Source: Avisuccinivibrio_A sp964651505 (GTDB taxonomy: Bacteria > Pseudomonadota > Gammaproteobacteria > Enterobacterales > Succinivibrionaceae). From it: 64,000 nucleotides of DNA. Positions 51,389 to 59,243 of the stretch are shown piece after piece. The notes beneath the pieces were generated by a model, which searched no databases, was not told the origin of the DNA, and saw only the letters and a program-made list of their open reading frames with translations. The position numbers and the translations under genes are program-made. The stretch is from the NCBI GenBank assembly GCA_964651505.1, contig CAZYXT010000001.1, positions 1-64,000 on the forward strand, written 5' to 3'. How positions within the stretch are numbered: the stretch's first letter is position 1; each line of letters opens with the position of its first letter.

Positions 51389-51862
51389 ATGTCATATAAG
51401 GTTATTGAGGGGCAGCGCCCTTGTCCCGATGCCAGGATCGCTCTGGTCGTATCCCGTTTTAACAGCTTTATCACCGAGCGTCTGCTCGAGGGCGCCTTAG
51501 ATACCTTAAAAAGAGACGGTCAGGTCAAAGACGAAAACGTCACCGTCATCAGGGTGCCAGGAGCCCTTGAGATCCCTTTGACCGTCAAAAAGGCCGCATC
51601 CTGCGGCAAGTTTGATGCCATCATCGCTTTGGGCCTGGTGCAGCGCGGCTCCACCTACCACTTTGAGATTGTGGCCAACGAGAGCGCCAAGGGGCTGGCC
51701 TTGATCACTCTTGAGAGCGGCATTCCCGTGGCCAACGGCATTTTGACCACCGATACTTTGGAACAGGCCGTCGAAAGGGCAGGCTCCAAAGCAGGCAACA
51801 AGGGGACCGAGGCTGCCATGTCGGCCTTAGAGATGATCAATGTCTTAAAGGCCATGGACTAA
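51389..51862 (+). CDS. ribH: 6,7-dimethyl-8-ribityllumazine synthase
   Basis: Condenses the RibD product with dihydroxybutanone phosphate and assembles as an icosahedral shell. 157 aa with IALVVSRFNSFITERLLEGAL, IRVPGALEIPLTVKKAA, DAIIALGLVQRGSTYHFEIVANESAKG (catalytic His of the STYHFE segment) and PVANGILTTDTLEQAVERAGSKAGNKG. It begins 61 bp after ribE; a small hairpin GGGAG/CTCCC at about 51361-51376 precedes it. nusB follows after 3 bp. Confidence 0.96.
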   Translation: MSYKVIEGQRPCPDARIALVVSRFNSFITERLLEGALDTLKRDGQVKDENVTVIRVPGALEIPLTVKKAASCGKFDAIIALGLVQRGSTYHFEIVANESAKGLALITLESGIPVANGILTTDTLEQAVERAGSKAGNKGTEAAMSALEMINVLKAMD

Positions 51863-51865
51863 AAG

Positions 51866-52315
51866 ATGTCAGAAGGTGCCGTAAATCCAAGCATGCGCCA
51901 CAAGGCGCGCCATTTTGCCCTGCAGGCTCTGTATCAGTGGCAGCTGACGGGCCACAGCCCCATGGAGATCGAAAAGCAGTTTTTGGAAGATCAGCCCGTG
52001 CAGGGCTCTGATCTTGAGTACATGCATGATCTCATTTTCGGGGTGATTGCCAACGCACAGGCCATCGACGGGACTTTCGAGCCCTGCCTGAGCCGGCCTT
52101 TAAAAGATCTCGATCAGGTGGACAAGGCCATTTTGCGTCTGGCCACTTTTGAGCTGATGTACCGTCAGGAAATTCCTTTTCGGGTGGTGATCAATGAGGC
52201 CATCATGCTTGCCAAGGAATTTGCCGAGCAGGACAGCCACAAATTTGTCAACGGCGTATTGGACAAGACCGTGCGGGCCATCCGCTCAAAGAAAAGCGCC
52301 CTGCCTCAAACTTAA
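51866..52315 (+). CDS. nusB: Transcription antitermination factor NusB
   Basis: All-helical RNA-binding factor for boxA-dependent rRNA antitermination, 149 aa. RHFALQALYQWQL, DQVDKAILRLATFELMY and VINEAIMLAKEFAEQDSHKFVNGVLDKTVR are the conserved helices. Its place after ribH is the usual gammaproteobacterial order. Confidence 0.95.
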   Translation: MSEGAVNPSMRHKARHFALQALYQWQLTGHSPMEIEKQFLEDQPVQGSDLEYMHDLIFGVIANAQAIDGTFEPCLSRPLKDLDQVDKAILRLATFELMYRQEIPFRVVINEAIMLAKEFAEQDSHKFVNGVLDKTVRAIRSKKSALPQT

Positions 52316-52322
52316 CCAAAAG

Positions 52323-52340
52323 GCGCAGCAAAGGCTGCGC
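52323..52340. terminator. Hairpin between nusB and flgA
   Basis: GCGCAGC (52323-52329), AAAG, GCTGCGC (52334-52340). It overlaps the flgA stop codon and is followed by CTTTTGG on the minus strand. Probably ends flgA and perhaps the rib operon. Confidence 0.65.
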
Positions 52341-53044
52341 TAAATTGCCACCTTGACCAGCTGCGGTCCCTGCACCGTGCCCAGCACCACTTTTTTGGTC
52401 TTCTTGTTGCGCACCCTGATGGTGTCGTTGACAAAGCCGTCTTCCATGGCCTCGCCGGTGGTCTTAAGCGACAATCCTCCCCTTTCGGCCTCTAGTGACA
52501 CCACATCGCCCTTGCACACCACGCAGATGTTGGTGGGGTTAAAAAAGTCCCCCGCCTTAAGATCGCGTTTTAACTTGGAGCCTATGAGGATCTGAGTGTT
52601 CTCCACGATCCCCTTGGTGCGCGAGGAGTCTTGGATATACTCTTCTTTGAGATCCCCGGGGCCCAAGATGGTTCCGCGGGGCAGATCCGATGCGGCCGTG
52701 ATCCTGCGCTTTAAGATGTCGACCTGGGCTCTCACATACAGAGTGTAGGGATTTTGGGGTCTGGCGCAGACCAATTTTACGGTCGAGTTGGAGCGCACCC
52801 CCTCTGAAGTCAGTTCGGCGCTCAAATAGCCCTCGCATTTGCCCTCGAAATCGCGCATGGGATCTATTTTGTCGATTCTGATCACAACCTTTTCATTTTC
52901 CCCGAGGGAGCGAAAATGGGCGTTAATGTAGTTATAGGCTACCTTTTCGAGAAAATCTGCCTCTTCCTGGCTGGCAAGAATCTGCGAGGGGGCGCTTAAG
53001 AACAGTAAACAAAATGCCGTTATGAGGGGAAGGTGAAGGTGCAT
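52340..53044 (-). CDS. flgA: Flagellar P-ring assembly chaperone FlgA
   Basis: Periplasmic chaperone for FlgI. Sec signal peptide (about 1-22), then an SAF domain (about 115-175; AASDLPRGTILGPGDLKEEYIQD) and the C-terminal half with NTQILIGSKLKRDLKAGDFFN and VVCKGDVVSLEAERGGLSLKTTGEAMEDG. 234 aa, near typical. ATG 53044 has AGGAG upstream. It is divergent from cheV as in Vibrio, where flgM and flgN lie downstream of flgA; here neither is present, and nusB follows instead. Confidence 0.88.
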   Translation of the reverse strand: MHLHLPLITAFCLLFLSAPSQILASQEEADFLEKVAYNYINAHFRSLGENEKVVIRIDKIDPMRDFEGKCEGYLSAELTSEGVRSNSTVKLVCARPQNPYTLYVRAQVDILKRRITAASDLPRGTILGPGDLKEEYIQDSSRTKGIVENTQILIGSKLKRDLKAGDFFNPTNICVVCKGDVVSLEAERGGLSLKTTGEAMEDGFVNDTIRVRNKKTKKVVLGTVQGPQLVKVAI

Positions 53045-53096
53045 GTTTCTCTCCTGTGGCCAAACCCGATACGGATCGCAGTTTTTGTGCGCTTGA

Positions 53097-53123
53097 AAAA
53101 TATTGTAGCGCACCGGCCGGTAA
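53097..53123 (+). promoter_or_regulatory. Possible sigma-28 promoter of cheV
   Basis: AAAATATT, 11 bp, GCCGGTAA compared with TAAAGTTT-N11-GCCGATAA; the -10 part is seven of eight. It contains most of the palindrome ACCGGCCGGT, which also occurs before the first gene of the window. About 50 bp before cheV. Confidence 0.4.
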
Positions 53124-53178
53124 AATGGGAAAATCTCCTCCACGGATCGAGAATTTTTATAAATATTAAGGGAGTGCC

Positions 53179-54165
53179 ATGGCTTCAGTAATGGATTCGG
53201 TAAACCAGCTCACCGAGCTGGTGGGTCAAAACCGCATGGAGCTTCTGCTCTTCAGATTATCAGGACTCAATCAGCGCTACGGCATCAATGTGTTCAAGGT
53301 GCGCGAAGTCCTGCCATGCCCGAGGCTGACGGTCATGCCGCGTCTTCACAAGTACGTGATAGGCATTGCCCATATCCGCGGCAAGACTTTGTCGGTGATA
53401 GATCTGGCTTACGCGGTGGGCGGGCGCCCTTGTCCTTCTGACGAGTTTGACAAGCATTTCATCATCATTGCCGAGTACAACCGCTCTACCCACGCTTTTT
53501 TGGTTTCGCACGTCGAGCGCATTTTGAACATGAACTGGGCCAAGATCATGCCGCCGCCTAAGGGGGCAGGCCACAGCAACTACATGACTGCCGTCACCGA
53601 AATAGACAACGAACTGGTGGAGATCCTCGATGTCGAGAAGATCCTCGACGAAATCTCGCCTTCGACCGTGTCCGTCAGCGAGGAGGTCATCGACAGGGCG
53701 CGCACGTCGGGCGAACACCTCCGCGGCCTCAAGGTTTTGGTGGCCGACGACTCGAAAGTGGCCATCAATCAGGTGGCCAGGGCCATGAATGAGATCGGGG
53801 TTGATGTCATCAAGGCCTCCGACGGCAAGCAAGCCTACGGGATCTTGCGCGAGTTTGCCGCCAAGGGCCCGATCCGCGACAGCATCGGTTTGGTGATTTC
53901 CGATGTGGAAATGCCCGAGATGGACGGCTACACCCTGTGCGCCTCCATCCGCCAAGATCCTGCGTTAAAAGATTTGTATGTGATCTTGCACACTTCGCTG
54001 TCAGGCGTGTTCAATCAGAGCATGGTGTCCAAAGCAGGCGCCAACGACTTTATTCCCAAGTTCAATCCTGACGAGCTGGCCTCGGCCGTGGACAAGGGCA
54101 TCAAGACGCTGGAGCAGGGAATTTCAGGCTCTGAGTGCATCATGAAGAAGATAACGTTCAGCTGA
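53179..54165 (+). CDS. cheV: Chemotaxis coupling protein CheV
   Basis: 328 aa: CheW-like domain (about 15-165; LLLFRLSGLNQRYGINVFKVREVL, IAHIRGKTLSVIDLAYAVGG) followed by a response-regulator receiver (about 185-315; KVLVADDSKVA, phospho-acceptor Asp in VISDVEMPEMDGYTL, and Lys in PKFNPDELA). It couples chemoreceptors to CheA and adapts by phosphorylation. GGGAG lies before the ATG. cheR follows after 170 bp, in Vibrio-like order. Confidence 0.95.
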   Translation: MASVMDSVNQLTELVGQNRMELLLFRLSGLNQRYGINVFKVREVLPCPRLTVMPRLHKYVIGIAHIRGKTLSVIDLAYAVGGRPCPSDEFDKHFIIIAEYNRSTHAFLVSHVERILNMNWAKIMPPPKGAGHSNYMTAVTEIDNELVEILDVEKILDEISPSTVSVSEEVIDRARTSGEHLRGLKVLVADDSKVAINQVARAMNEIGVDVIKASDGKQAYGILREFAAKGPIRDSIGLVISDVEMPEMDGYTLCASIRQDPALKDLYVILHTSLSGVFNQSMVSKAGANDFIPKFNPDELASAVDKGIKTLEQGISGSECIMKKITFS

Positions 54166-54335
54166 TAAGTGCAAAAGGGGGATCGAGCGGTCTGCGGTAT
54201 TTGTGAGCCGTGCAACAGACTAGACTGTGATTGCGGTTTATGATGGTAAGCAAGCCCGATCAGATTAATGCGCGAACGTATATGCAAAGATACTAAGTAA
54301 AGCGCTGACATTCAATTTGGAAAAGAAAAATCATT

Positions 54336-55436
54336 ATGGCTACACCACCTAATCCTCACAAGAGGCTTAGTCATTTGACTAAGCCGTTAGGCTTGACGCG
54401 CACCAACAACAGTGCGCCTTCGGCCACTGCATCGGTTTTGCGCAAAGATCCAAACGCCGTCGACCGAGCGACTTTCACTCCTTCTCAGTATCCGGGAGCA
54501 GACGCCTTGGCCATGCAGGCTCAAAAGGCCGGTTTTTTGGGGGTGGCAGCCCGCAATCCGAACGTCACGTCTGCGCCCTTGGATCAGCTGACCGTGCAAT
54601 CGCGCACCGTCTCGGACATGCAATATCGCAGGTTTGCAGCCTATATCGAAGAAAAATGCGGCATCGTCTTGGGAGACAGCAAGCAGTATCTGGTCAACAG
54701 CCGCCTGTCGTCTTTGCTGTTGCGCTTTGGCGTGCCCACGGTGGACGAGCTCATCAACAAGGCCATGGATCCTGTGCGCTTTAAGGAAATTTCAGATTCG
54801 GTCATCGATGCGATGACCACCAACGAAACCTTATGGTTCAGAGATACTTATCCGTATCTGGCCTTAAAGAACCTGATCCTCCCTGACATCGCCCGCCGCG
54901 GCAAGACGCCGGTGCGCATCTGGTCGGCAGCCTGTTCATCGGGGCAGGAGCCATACTCGATTGCCATGGTCGTGCAAGAACAAGCCTCGCAGATGGTCAA
55001 GGTCGATCCTGCCACCACGCAGATCGTAGGCACCGACATTTCCCCTGAAATGCTCGAGCGCTGCAAGGCAGGTCTGTATGACAACCATGCCTTGGCCCGC
55101 GGTTTGAGCGCCGAGCGCAAGGCCAAATTCTTCAGGCCCACCGAAGATCCCAATTTGATGCGCATTGACGACAAGATCAAAGCCATGGTGTCCTTCAAGC
55201 AGATGAATCTTTTGGGCTCGTATGCGCTCTTGGGCCACTTTGATGTCATCTTCTGCCGCAACGTGCTCATTTACTTCAACAACGAAGTAAAGTCGCAGAT
55301 TTTGGAGAAGTTTGCCCAAAGCCTCAACCCGGGCGGCTATTTGATCCTAGGCTCCTCCGAGTCCATGTCGGGCCTTACCGACCGCTACGACATGGTCCGC
55401 TGCAACCCGGGTCTTGCCTACCGCTTAAGGGGCTGA
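54336..55436 (+). CDS. cheR: Chemoreceptor glutamate methyltransferase CheR
   Basis: Methylates receptor glutamates with SAM. N-terminal CheR helices (about 92-165; YRRFAAYIEEKCGIVLGDSKQYLVNSRL), then NETLWFRD and the SAM site IWSAACSSGQEPYSIAM, with VGTDISPEMLERCKAGLYDN and DVIFCRNVLIYFN. 366 aa, about 80-90 longer than usual because of a Ser/Pro/Asn-rich N-terminal extension (1-90) that I do not recognise. No internal start with a good ribosome site was seen, but ATG at the codon in VSDMQYRRF could give a normal-length enzyme. Confidence 0.92.
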   Translation: MATPPNPHKRLSHLTKPLGLTRTNNSAPSATASVLRKDPNAVDRATFTPSQYPGADALAMQAQKAGFLGVAARNPNVTSAPLDQLTVQSRTVSDMQYRRFAAYIEEKCGIVLGDSKQYLVNSRLSSLLLRFGVPTVDELINKAMDPVRFKEISDSVIDAMTTNETLWFRDTYPYLALKNLILPDIARRGKTPVRIWSAACSSGQEPYSIAMVVQEQASQMVKVDPATTQIVGTDISPEMLERCKAGLYDNHALARGLSAERKAKFFRPTEDPNLMRIDDKIKAMVSFKQMNLLGSYALLGHFDVIFCRNVLIYFNNEVKSQILEKFAQSLNPGGYLILGSSESMSGLTDRYDMVRCNPGLAYRLRG

Positions 55437-55458
55437 TAACAAATAATCAACGGCACAT

Positions 55459-55495
55459 GCAAAAGCGTCTGAAAACAGACGCTTTTGCGGTTTTT
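55459..55495 (+). terminator. Terminator after cheR
   Basis: Arms 55459-55471 and 55476-55488 (GCAAAAGCGTCTG) around AAAA, followed by GGTTTTT. It uncouples cheV-cheR from flgB-flgC, which therefore need the sigma-54 promoter. Confidence 0.9.
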
Positions 55496-55506
55496 GGGCC
55501 CTGCAT

Positions 55507-55516
55507 ATGTCAAAAA
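55507..55516 (+). promoter_or_regulatory. Candidate flagellar-regulator site upstream of flgB
   Basis: ATGTCAAAAA, identical to a half-site upstream of the FleQ/FlrA-type gene and to one upstream of flgD. It lies 72 bp before the -24 element of the flgB promoter, an enhancer-like position. Confidence 0.4.
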
Positions 55517-55587
55517 GCCGTGAAAACGGCCCTCAACCCTCCAAAAATCCTCAGTAAAATCAATAAGTTAGCCTCTATTTTATCCTT

Positions 55588-55604
55588 TGGCACGAAAAAT
55601 GCTC
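55588..55604 (+). promoter_or_regulatory. Sigma-54 promoter of flgB-flgC
   Basis: TGGCACGAAAAATGCTC: the -24 TGGCACG is perfect, GG and GC are ten bases apart, and the -12 block reads ATGCT against TTGCT. Predicted start about 55613, 40 bp before flgB. Confidence 0.8.
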
Positions 55605-55653
55605 AATACAGTCAGGCTTATTTCAAAGCGCAAGTTTTAAAAGGATGAAAGTC

Positions 55654-56076
55654 ATGGCTGTAAGTTTTGACCAAGTATTCGGCATTCATCAGCACACCAT
55701 CAGGGTGCGCACGGATCGGGCCGAAGTGATTGCAGGCAATTTGGCCAATGCAGACACCCCGGGTTTTAAGGCTCGCGGGTTGGATTTTAACCAGGCCTTA
55801 GTCGAGCAGGCGAACCTTGCGGTGGTCAACAATGATCCGCCCATGGCTAAGACCAACGAAAAACACATGGACATAAGCGATCTCAAACGCGATCCCGAGT
55901 TGGTGCTCAAGTACCGTCTGCCTTATCAGACCGACACGGGCAACGGCAATACCGTTGAAGTTTCCACCGAGCGCATGAACTATTTGTCCAATAACATCGA
56001 ATACCAAGCTTCGCTGCTATTTCTAAACGGGCGCATCTCCAAGCTGATGAACGCCTTGCAGTCGGGCAACAGCTAA
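55654..56076 (+). CDS. flgB: Flagellar basal-body rod protein FlgB
   Basis: Proximal rod subunit, 140 aa. The rod motif AEVIAGNLANADTPGFKARGLDF (about 22-44) and the C-terminal helix NNIEYQASLLFLNGRISKLMNAL are intact. ATG 55654 is preceded by AAGGA at eight bases; the ATG at 55645 is too close to it. Translated from the sigma-54 promoter with flgC. Confidence 0.95.
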   Translation: MAVSFDQVFGIHQHTIRVRTDRAEVIAGNLANADTPGFKARGLDFNQALVEQANLAVVNNDPPMAKTNEKHMDISDLKRDPELVLKYRLPYQTDTGNGNTVEVSTERMNYLSNNIEYQASLLFLNGRISKLMNALQSGNS

Positions 56077-56088
56077 GAGGGATAAAAA

Positions 56089-56550
56089 ATGAGCGTCTTT
56101 CGTATTTTGGATATAGCAGGCACGGCCATGAACGCCCAATCGGTGCGTTTGAATGCCACCGCCTCCAATTTGGCCAATGCCGAATCCGTCTCTTCGTCGG
56201 TAGATCAGACTTACAAGGCCAGAAGGCCTTTGTTTACCGCCGCCTGGGATGAGGCGTTGGAATATCAGAAGAATACCGGCGAGCGTTGCGATCCCAAGAC
56301 GGGCGAACCCTATGGCATAGGCGTGGGCCTGATGGGCGTGGTGGAATCCGATGCTCCGGTAGTGGTGGAATATAGCCCCGACCATCCTTTGGCCGATGAG
56401 AACGGTTATATCTACCGACCCAATGTCAATCCGGTGGAAGAAATGGCCGACATGATCTCTGCCAGCCGTTCCTACCAGACGGCAGTGCAGCTGGCCGACT
56501 CTGCCAAAGACATGCTGTTGCAGACCTTGAGAATAGGTCAGAGCAGTTAA
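56089..56550 (+). CDS. flgC: Flagellar basal-body rod protein FlgC
   Basis: Rod subunit, 153 aa. It has MSVFRILDIAGTAMNAQSVRLNATASNLANAES at the N-terminus and NPVEEMADMISASRSYQTAVQLADSAKDMLLQTLRIGQ at the C-terminus. GAGGG lies upstream; the gap to flgB is 12 bp. In most relatives flgD follows directly; here a reversed flavin reductase gene intervenes. Confidence 0.95.
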   Translation: MSVFRILDIAGTAMNAQSVRLNATASNLANAESVSSSVDQTYKARRPLFTAAWDEALEYQKNTGERCDPKTGEPYGIGVGLMGVVESDAPVVVEYSPDHPLADENGYIYRPNVNPVEEMADMISASRSYQTAVQLADSAKDMLLQTLRIGQSS

Positions 56551-56611
56551 GATATTTAGTCACCAAACGCAGGGCAGACTGCAAGACTGCCCTCATTTGC
56601 AACGTCAGTAT

Positions 56612-57211
56612 TTATTCCTCGTCTATGCCCAAACCCTCGCCTTCGATTTCATCGCCCAAGCCAAAGAAGTGAGAGCCTGCGCAATAGTGCAAGGTGCGCA
56701 AATTCTTGGGAGCTCCCTTAAAGTTGATGTGATTGTTAGAGTAAACGCGCTCGTCGGCATAGGCCTTGATGCACTCTCCGATGAACAGATCGTAAGCCTC
56801 CTGATTGCGGGGCTCGGGGATCACCTTGCAGATAAGATAGCCGATGCAGCCGTCCATCAGAGGGATCTTAAAGCCGTCCTTGTAGAAGAATGTTGCGCCT
56901 GATTTTGCAAGCTTGTCCTTTTCGTCGTTCTTGCTGACCGTGCCCAGGTACAAAACTTCCTTGGCAACAGCCACGGTGGGCACGCCCACGGCAAAATAGC
57001 CTGATTTTTCGATCAAAGGACGGGTGAAGTGATCTTTGGCAATGGTTGCCGTGACCTTGGTGGGGCTCAAATCCAAAGGGCAGACCCAGGTGGCGGGCAT
57101 GGCCCCTTCGATTCCGTCATGCTCGGCCGTGACCATGCAGGTGGCGCCCAGGTTGACGATGCGAAAGACCTTGTTGATGTCAACTTCTTTCAAATGATCT
57201 TGAGTAATCAT
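56612..57211 (-). CDS. Flavin reductase-like (flavoredoxin) domain protein
   Basis: 199 aa split-barrel FMN-binding protein. ATCMVTAEHDGIEGAMPATWVCPLDLSPTKVTATIAKDH, with the NxxP-like TWVCPLDLSP and the FTRPLIEKSGYFAVGV motif, then SHFFGLGDEIE at the end, resemble short-chain flavin reductases and flavoredoxins. The partner oxidase or monooxygenase is unknown. It lies alone and reversed between flgC and flgD and so interrupts a normally continuous flagellar operon. AGGGATAATC precedes its start. Confidence 0.8.
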   Translation of the reverse strand: MITQDHLKEVDINKVFRIVNLGATCMVTAEHDGIEGAMPATWVCPLDLSPTKVTATIAKDHFTRPLIEKSGYFAVGVPTVAVAKEVLYLGTVSKNDEKDKLAKSGATFFYKDGFKIPLMDGCIGYLICKVIPEPRNQEAYDLFIGECIKAYADERVYSNNHINFKGAPKNLRTLHYCAGSHFFGLGDEIEGEGLGIDEE

Positions 57212-57320
57212 GATTATCCCTTTTTATAATGATGCAAAGATGTTCATTAAGTTAGCACAGCTTGCAAAGGTTGGGCAGTCCCTGCGTAATTTATCAGTCA
57301 AGGAGGCTTTAAACAAAGTC

Positions 57321-57330
57321 ATGTCAAAAA
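57321..57330 (+). promoter_or_regulatory. Candidate flagellar-regulator site upstream of flgD
   Basis: ATGTCAAAAA, 134 bp before the -24 element. Third copy of this 10-mer in flagellar control regions of the window. Confidence 0.4.
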
Positions 57331-57463
57331 GAAGACAGCAAGCTGCGGCAGGGCGGAAAGAAGCAAGCTTGGCGGCGGCAAAAAGATCGTCTTTTTGCAG
57401 CCAAGCCTTCTTAAAATTTGCCAAAAATCTTGCGCAGGCGCCGCATCTGGCACTTTTTTAAAG

Positions 57464-57479
57464 TGGCACGAAAATTGAA
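57464..57479 (+). promoter_or_regulatory. Sigma-54-like promoter of flgD
   Basis: TGGCACGAAAATTGAA: perfect -24 block and TTG at -12, but the invariant GC is GA. It shares TGGCACGAAAA with the flgB promoter. About 50 bp before flgD. Confidence 0.65.
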
Positions 57480-57527
57480 TAATAAGCTTACCAAGTTTAA
57501 GCGGCAAAGCCCTTAAAGGAGCAAATT

Positions 57528-58238
57528 ATGTCAACATCGTCGGTCGACTACAGCACCATAGGCAAGACGCAAGCCTATATTAACGCGCAGAATGCGGAGT
57601 CCACATCCTCCAGCAGCACCATTTTAGATCAAGAAGACTTTTTGCTGATGCTGACCACCCAGCTTGAGAACCAAGATCCCACCGAGCCTGTGGATAACTC
57701 TCAAATGGTTACGCAGCTGTCTCAATTGTCCATGATGGAAAGTTTGACTTCCATCTCCGACAATATGTCAAGCATCGTCACCGCAGTTAACTCGTCAGCG
57801 GCCTTGTCTGCTTCGTCCTTGGTAGGCCGCTCCGTCTTGGTAAACACCGATGAAGCCTTCTTTGACGGCGTCAATTCCGTTTATGCCAAGATAGATGCCG
57901 GCAGCACCGGCGCCACCGACATCACCATCGTGATCAAAGACTCCAGCGGATCGATTGTGGCCGAATACACGGCATCAAGCGGCGTCGATGAGATGCAGTT
58001 TGTCTGGGATGGCATCAAGACCGAAGCGACTGAAGATTCGGAGGCCGAATACTACTCCTCAGGCATGTACACCATCGAGGCCACCGGCATGAGAAACGGC
58101 ACAGCCGTAAGCCTCCCGGTTTATGTCTATGCCACGGTAGGCTCGGTAACCTTGGGGTCGAGCTACTCGGATACGATCTTGAACCTCGTAGGCTACGGCG
58201 ACGTAACCTTGAGCGAGGTCGAAGAGATTTCATTGTAG
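57528..58238 (+). CDS. flgD: Flagellar hook-capping protein FlgD
   Basis: Scaffold for hook assembly, 236 aa. The N-terminal FlgD motif is LDQEDFLLMLTTQLENQDPTEPVDNSQMVTQLSQLSMMESL (about 36-76); the Tudor/FnIII-like hook domain follows, with GRSVLVNT and the C-terminal VTLGSSYSDTILNLVGYGDVTLSEVEEI. AAGGAG precedes the ATG. flgE, flgF, flgG, flgH and flgI, which normally follow, are not in the window. Confidence 0.94.
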   Translation: MSTSSVDYSTIGKTQAYINAQNAESTSSSSTILDQEDFLLMLTTQLENQDPTEPVDNSQMVTQLSQLSMMESLTSISDNMSSIVTAVNSSAALSASSLVGRSVLVNTDEAFFDGVNSVYAKIDAGSTGATDITIVIKDSSGSIVAEYTASSGVDEMQFVWDGIKTEATEDSEAEYYSSGMYTIEATGMRNGTAVSLPVYVYATVGSVTLGSSYSDTILNLVGYGDVTLSEVEEISL

Positions 58239-58250
58239 TCTAATTAGCCG

Positions 58251-58277
58251 AGCGCGGCGGCAACTTGTTGCCGCGCT
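58251..58277. repeat. Hairpin after flgD
   Basis: AGCGC-GGC-GGCAA pairs with TTGCCGCGCT around CTTG, leaving a 3-nt bulge. No T-tract follows directly. The region 58239-58619 has no gene; it contains a pyrimidine-rich stretch and the flaG promoter. Confidence 0.5.
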
Positions 58278-58507
58278 ATGAGGCAAGGATGGGGTGTTTT
58301 TTGCCGCGTCCTTATTTTTTTTGTCCCCTGCCTCCTTTTCCTCTCCATTTTGTTTTTGACCTTTTTGCGGTCATCCTTTGTCTTTGGCTCAAATCAAGAC
58401 CGATTTTTCGCAAGCGTTTATGCGCAAACTTGCGCATAAACCCCGGGTTGCATTAAAAAAACGCTGAAAATCAAAGAGTTAGCCTGTTAAAATTTTGGAG
58501 GGCGTGC

Positions 58508-58535
58508 TTAAGTTGAGATTTGACGAATCCGATAA
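58508..58535 (+). promoter_or_regulatory. Sigma-28-like promoter of flaG-fliS
   Basis: TTAAGTTG, 12 bp, TCCGATAA compared with TAAAGTTT-N11-GCCGATAA. The -10 part is seven of eight. Late flagellar genes such as flaG and fliS are expected sigma-28 targets. Confidence 0.5.
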
Positions 58536-58619
58536 TTTTATTAGTAAGACCGTGCGTCTTCACAGGAGAGAATTTTATTACTTGACTATTTGAAGTTTGC
58601 CTCATGTCAGGAGGTTCAG

Positions 58620-59165
58620 ATGAGCATTAACTTGCACGCAGTATCAGGAGAGAATACTCCCAAGCTTAATAACACCCCTGCCTCTTCACAGCAGGAGCAA
58701 CAGGAAGTAAAGACCGTATCTCGTTCGGACTCGCAGCTTGAAACCGGACAGGCGACGGCTGCCGGCTCAAGCAGCACCAAGACCAAAGCCTACGATCAAA
58801 ACAGAGGCGGCAATGCTGCCATTCAAGAGCAGGCGCTGCGGGCGGCGGCACAACAGACAGAGGACGAAGAGGTCAATGAGGCCAGGCGCGAGCAGGCCGA
58901 ACAATTGGTCGAAGATCTCAAGCAAAAGGAATTGGCTTTGTCCTTTGAGATTGAAAAAGATCTCGATCGCACCTTGATCTCGGTGACCGACAAGAGCACC
59001 GAAGATGTGATAAGACAGATCCCGTCAGAGGAATTTGTGCGCATTGCCAAAAGCATGCAGAAGTTTCGCGACGGCACCTTGGTAGGGCCCGAGGCCAACG
59101 CAGTTTTGACCAAGAGCGAAAATCCGCCCGAGTTAAAAGGCGTGCTCTTTGATCACAATGCCTAA
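58620..59165 (+). CDS. flaG: FlaG-family flagellar protein
   Basis: 181 aa. Residues about 105-165 are the FlaG domain (LALSFEIEKDLDRTLISVTDKSTEDVIRQIPSEEFVRIAKSM); the first 100 are low-complexity Gln/Ser/Thr/Glu-rich. FlaG proteins influence filament length in several bacteria by an unclear mechanism. AGGAGG five bases before ATG 58620 fixes the start. fliS follows after 78 bp; fliD, which usually stands between them, is missing. Confidence 0.88.
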   Translation: MSINLHAVSGENTPKLNNTPASSQQEQQEVKTVSRSDSQLETGQATAAGSSSTKTKAYDQNRGGNAAIQEQALRAAAQQTEDEEVNEARREQAEQLVEDLKQKELALSFEIEKDLDRTLISVTDKSTEDVIRQIPSEEFVRIAKSMQKFRDGTLVGPEANAVLTKSENPPELKGVLFDHNA

Positions 59166-59243
59166 AGCAGATGTCCTTTTGCGGCGTCAATTCTGGTATG
59201 CTTACGGAATTGGCGCCATGTCTTGTAAAGGAGAGAACTGCAT

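Larger units (their letters stand above)
57212..57527. other. Divergent region flavin reductase | flgD
   Basis: 316 bp without a gene. It carries the motif ATGTCAAAAA (57321-57330) and the flgD sigma-54 promoter (57464-57479). The remainder shows no clear repeat or ORF. Confidence 0.5.

Noticed and set aside
53150..53185. TGGCAC on the minus strand upstream of flgA, considered as a sigma-54 promoter
   Set aside because: The -12 GC is missing, and the site overlaps the cheV start codon.
58265..58456. 63-codon ORF between flgD and flaG
   Set aside because: Hydrophobic text comes from a T-rich stretch, there is no ribosome site, and it leads into the flaG promoter.
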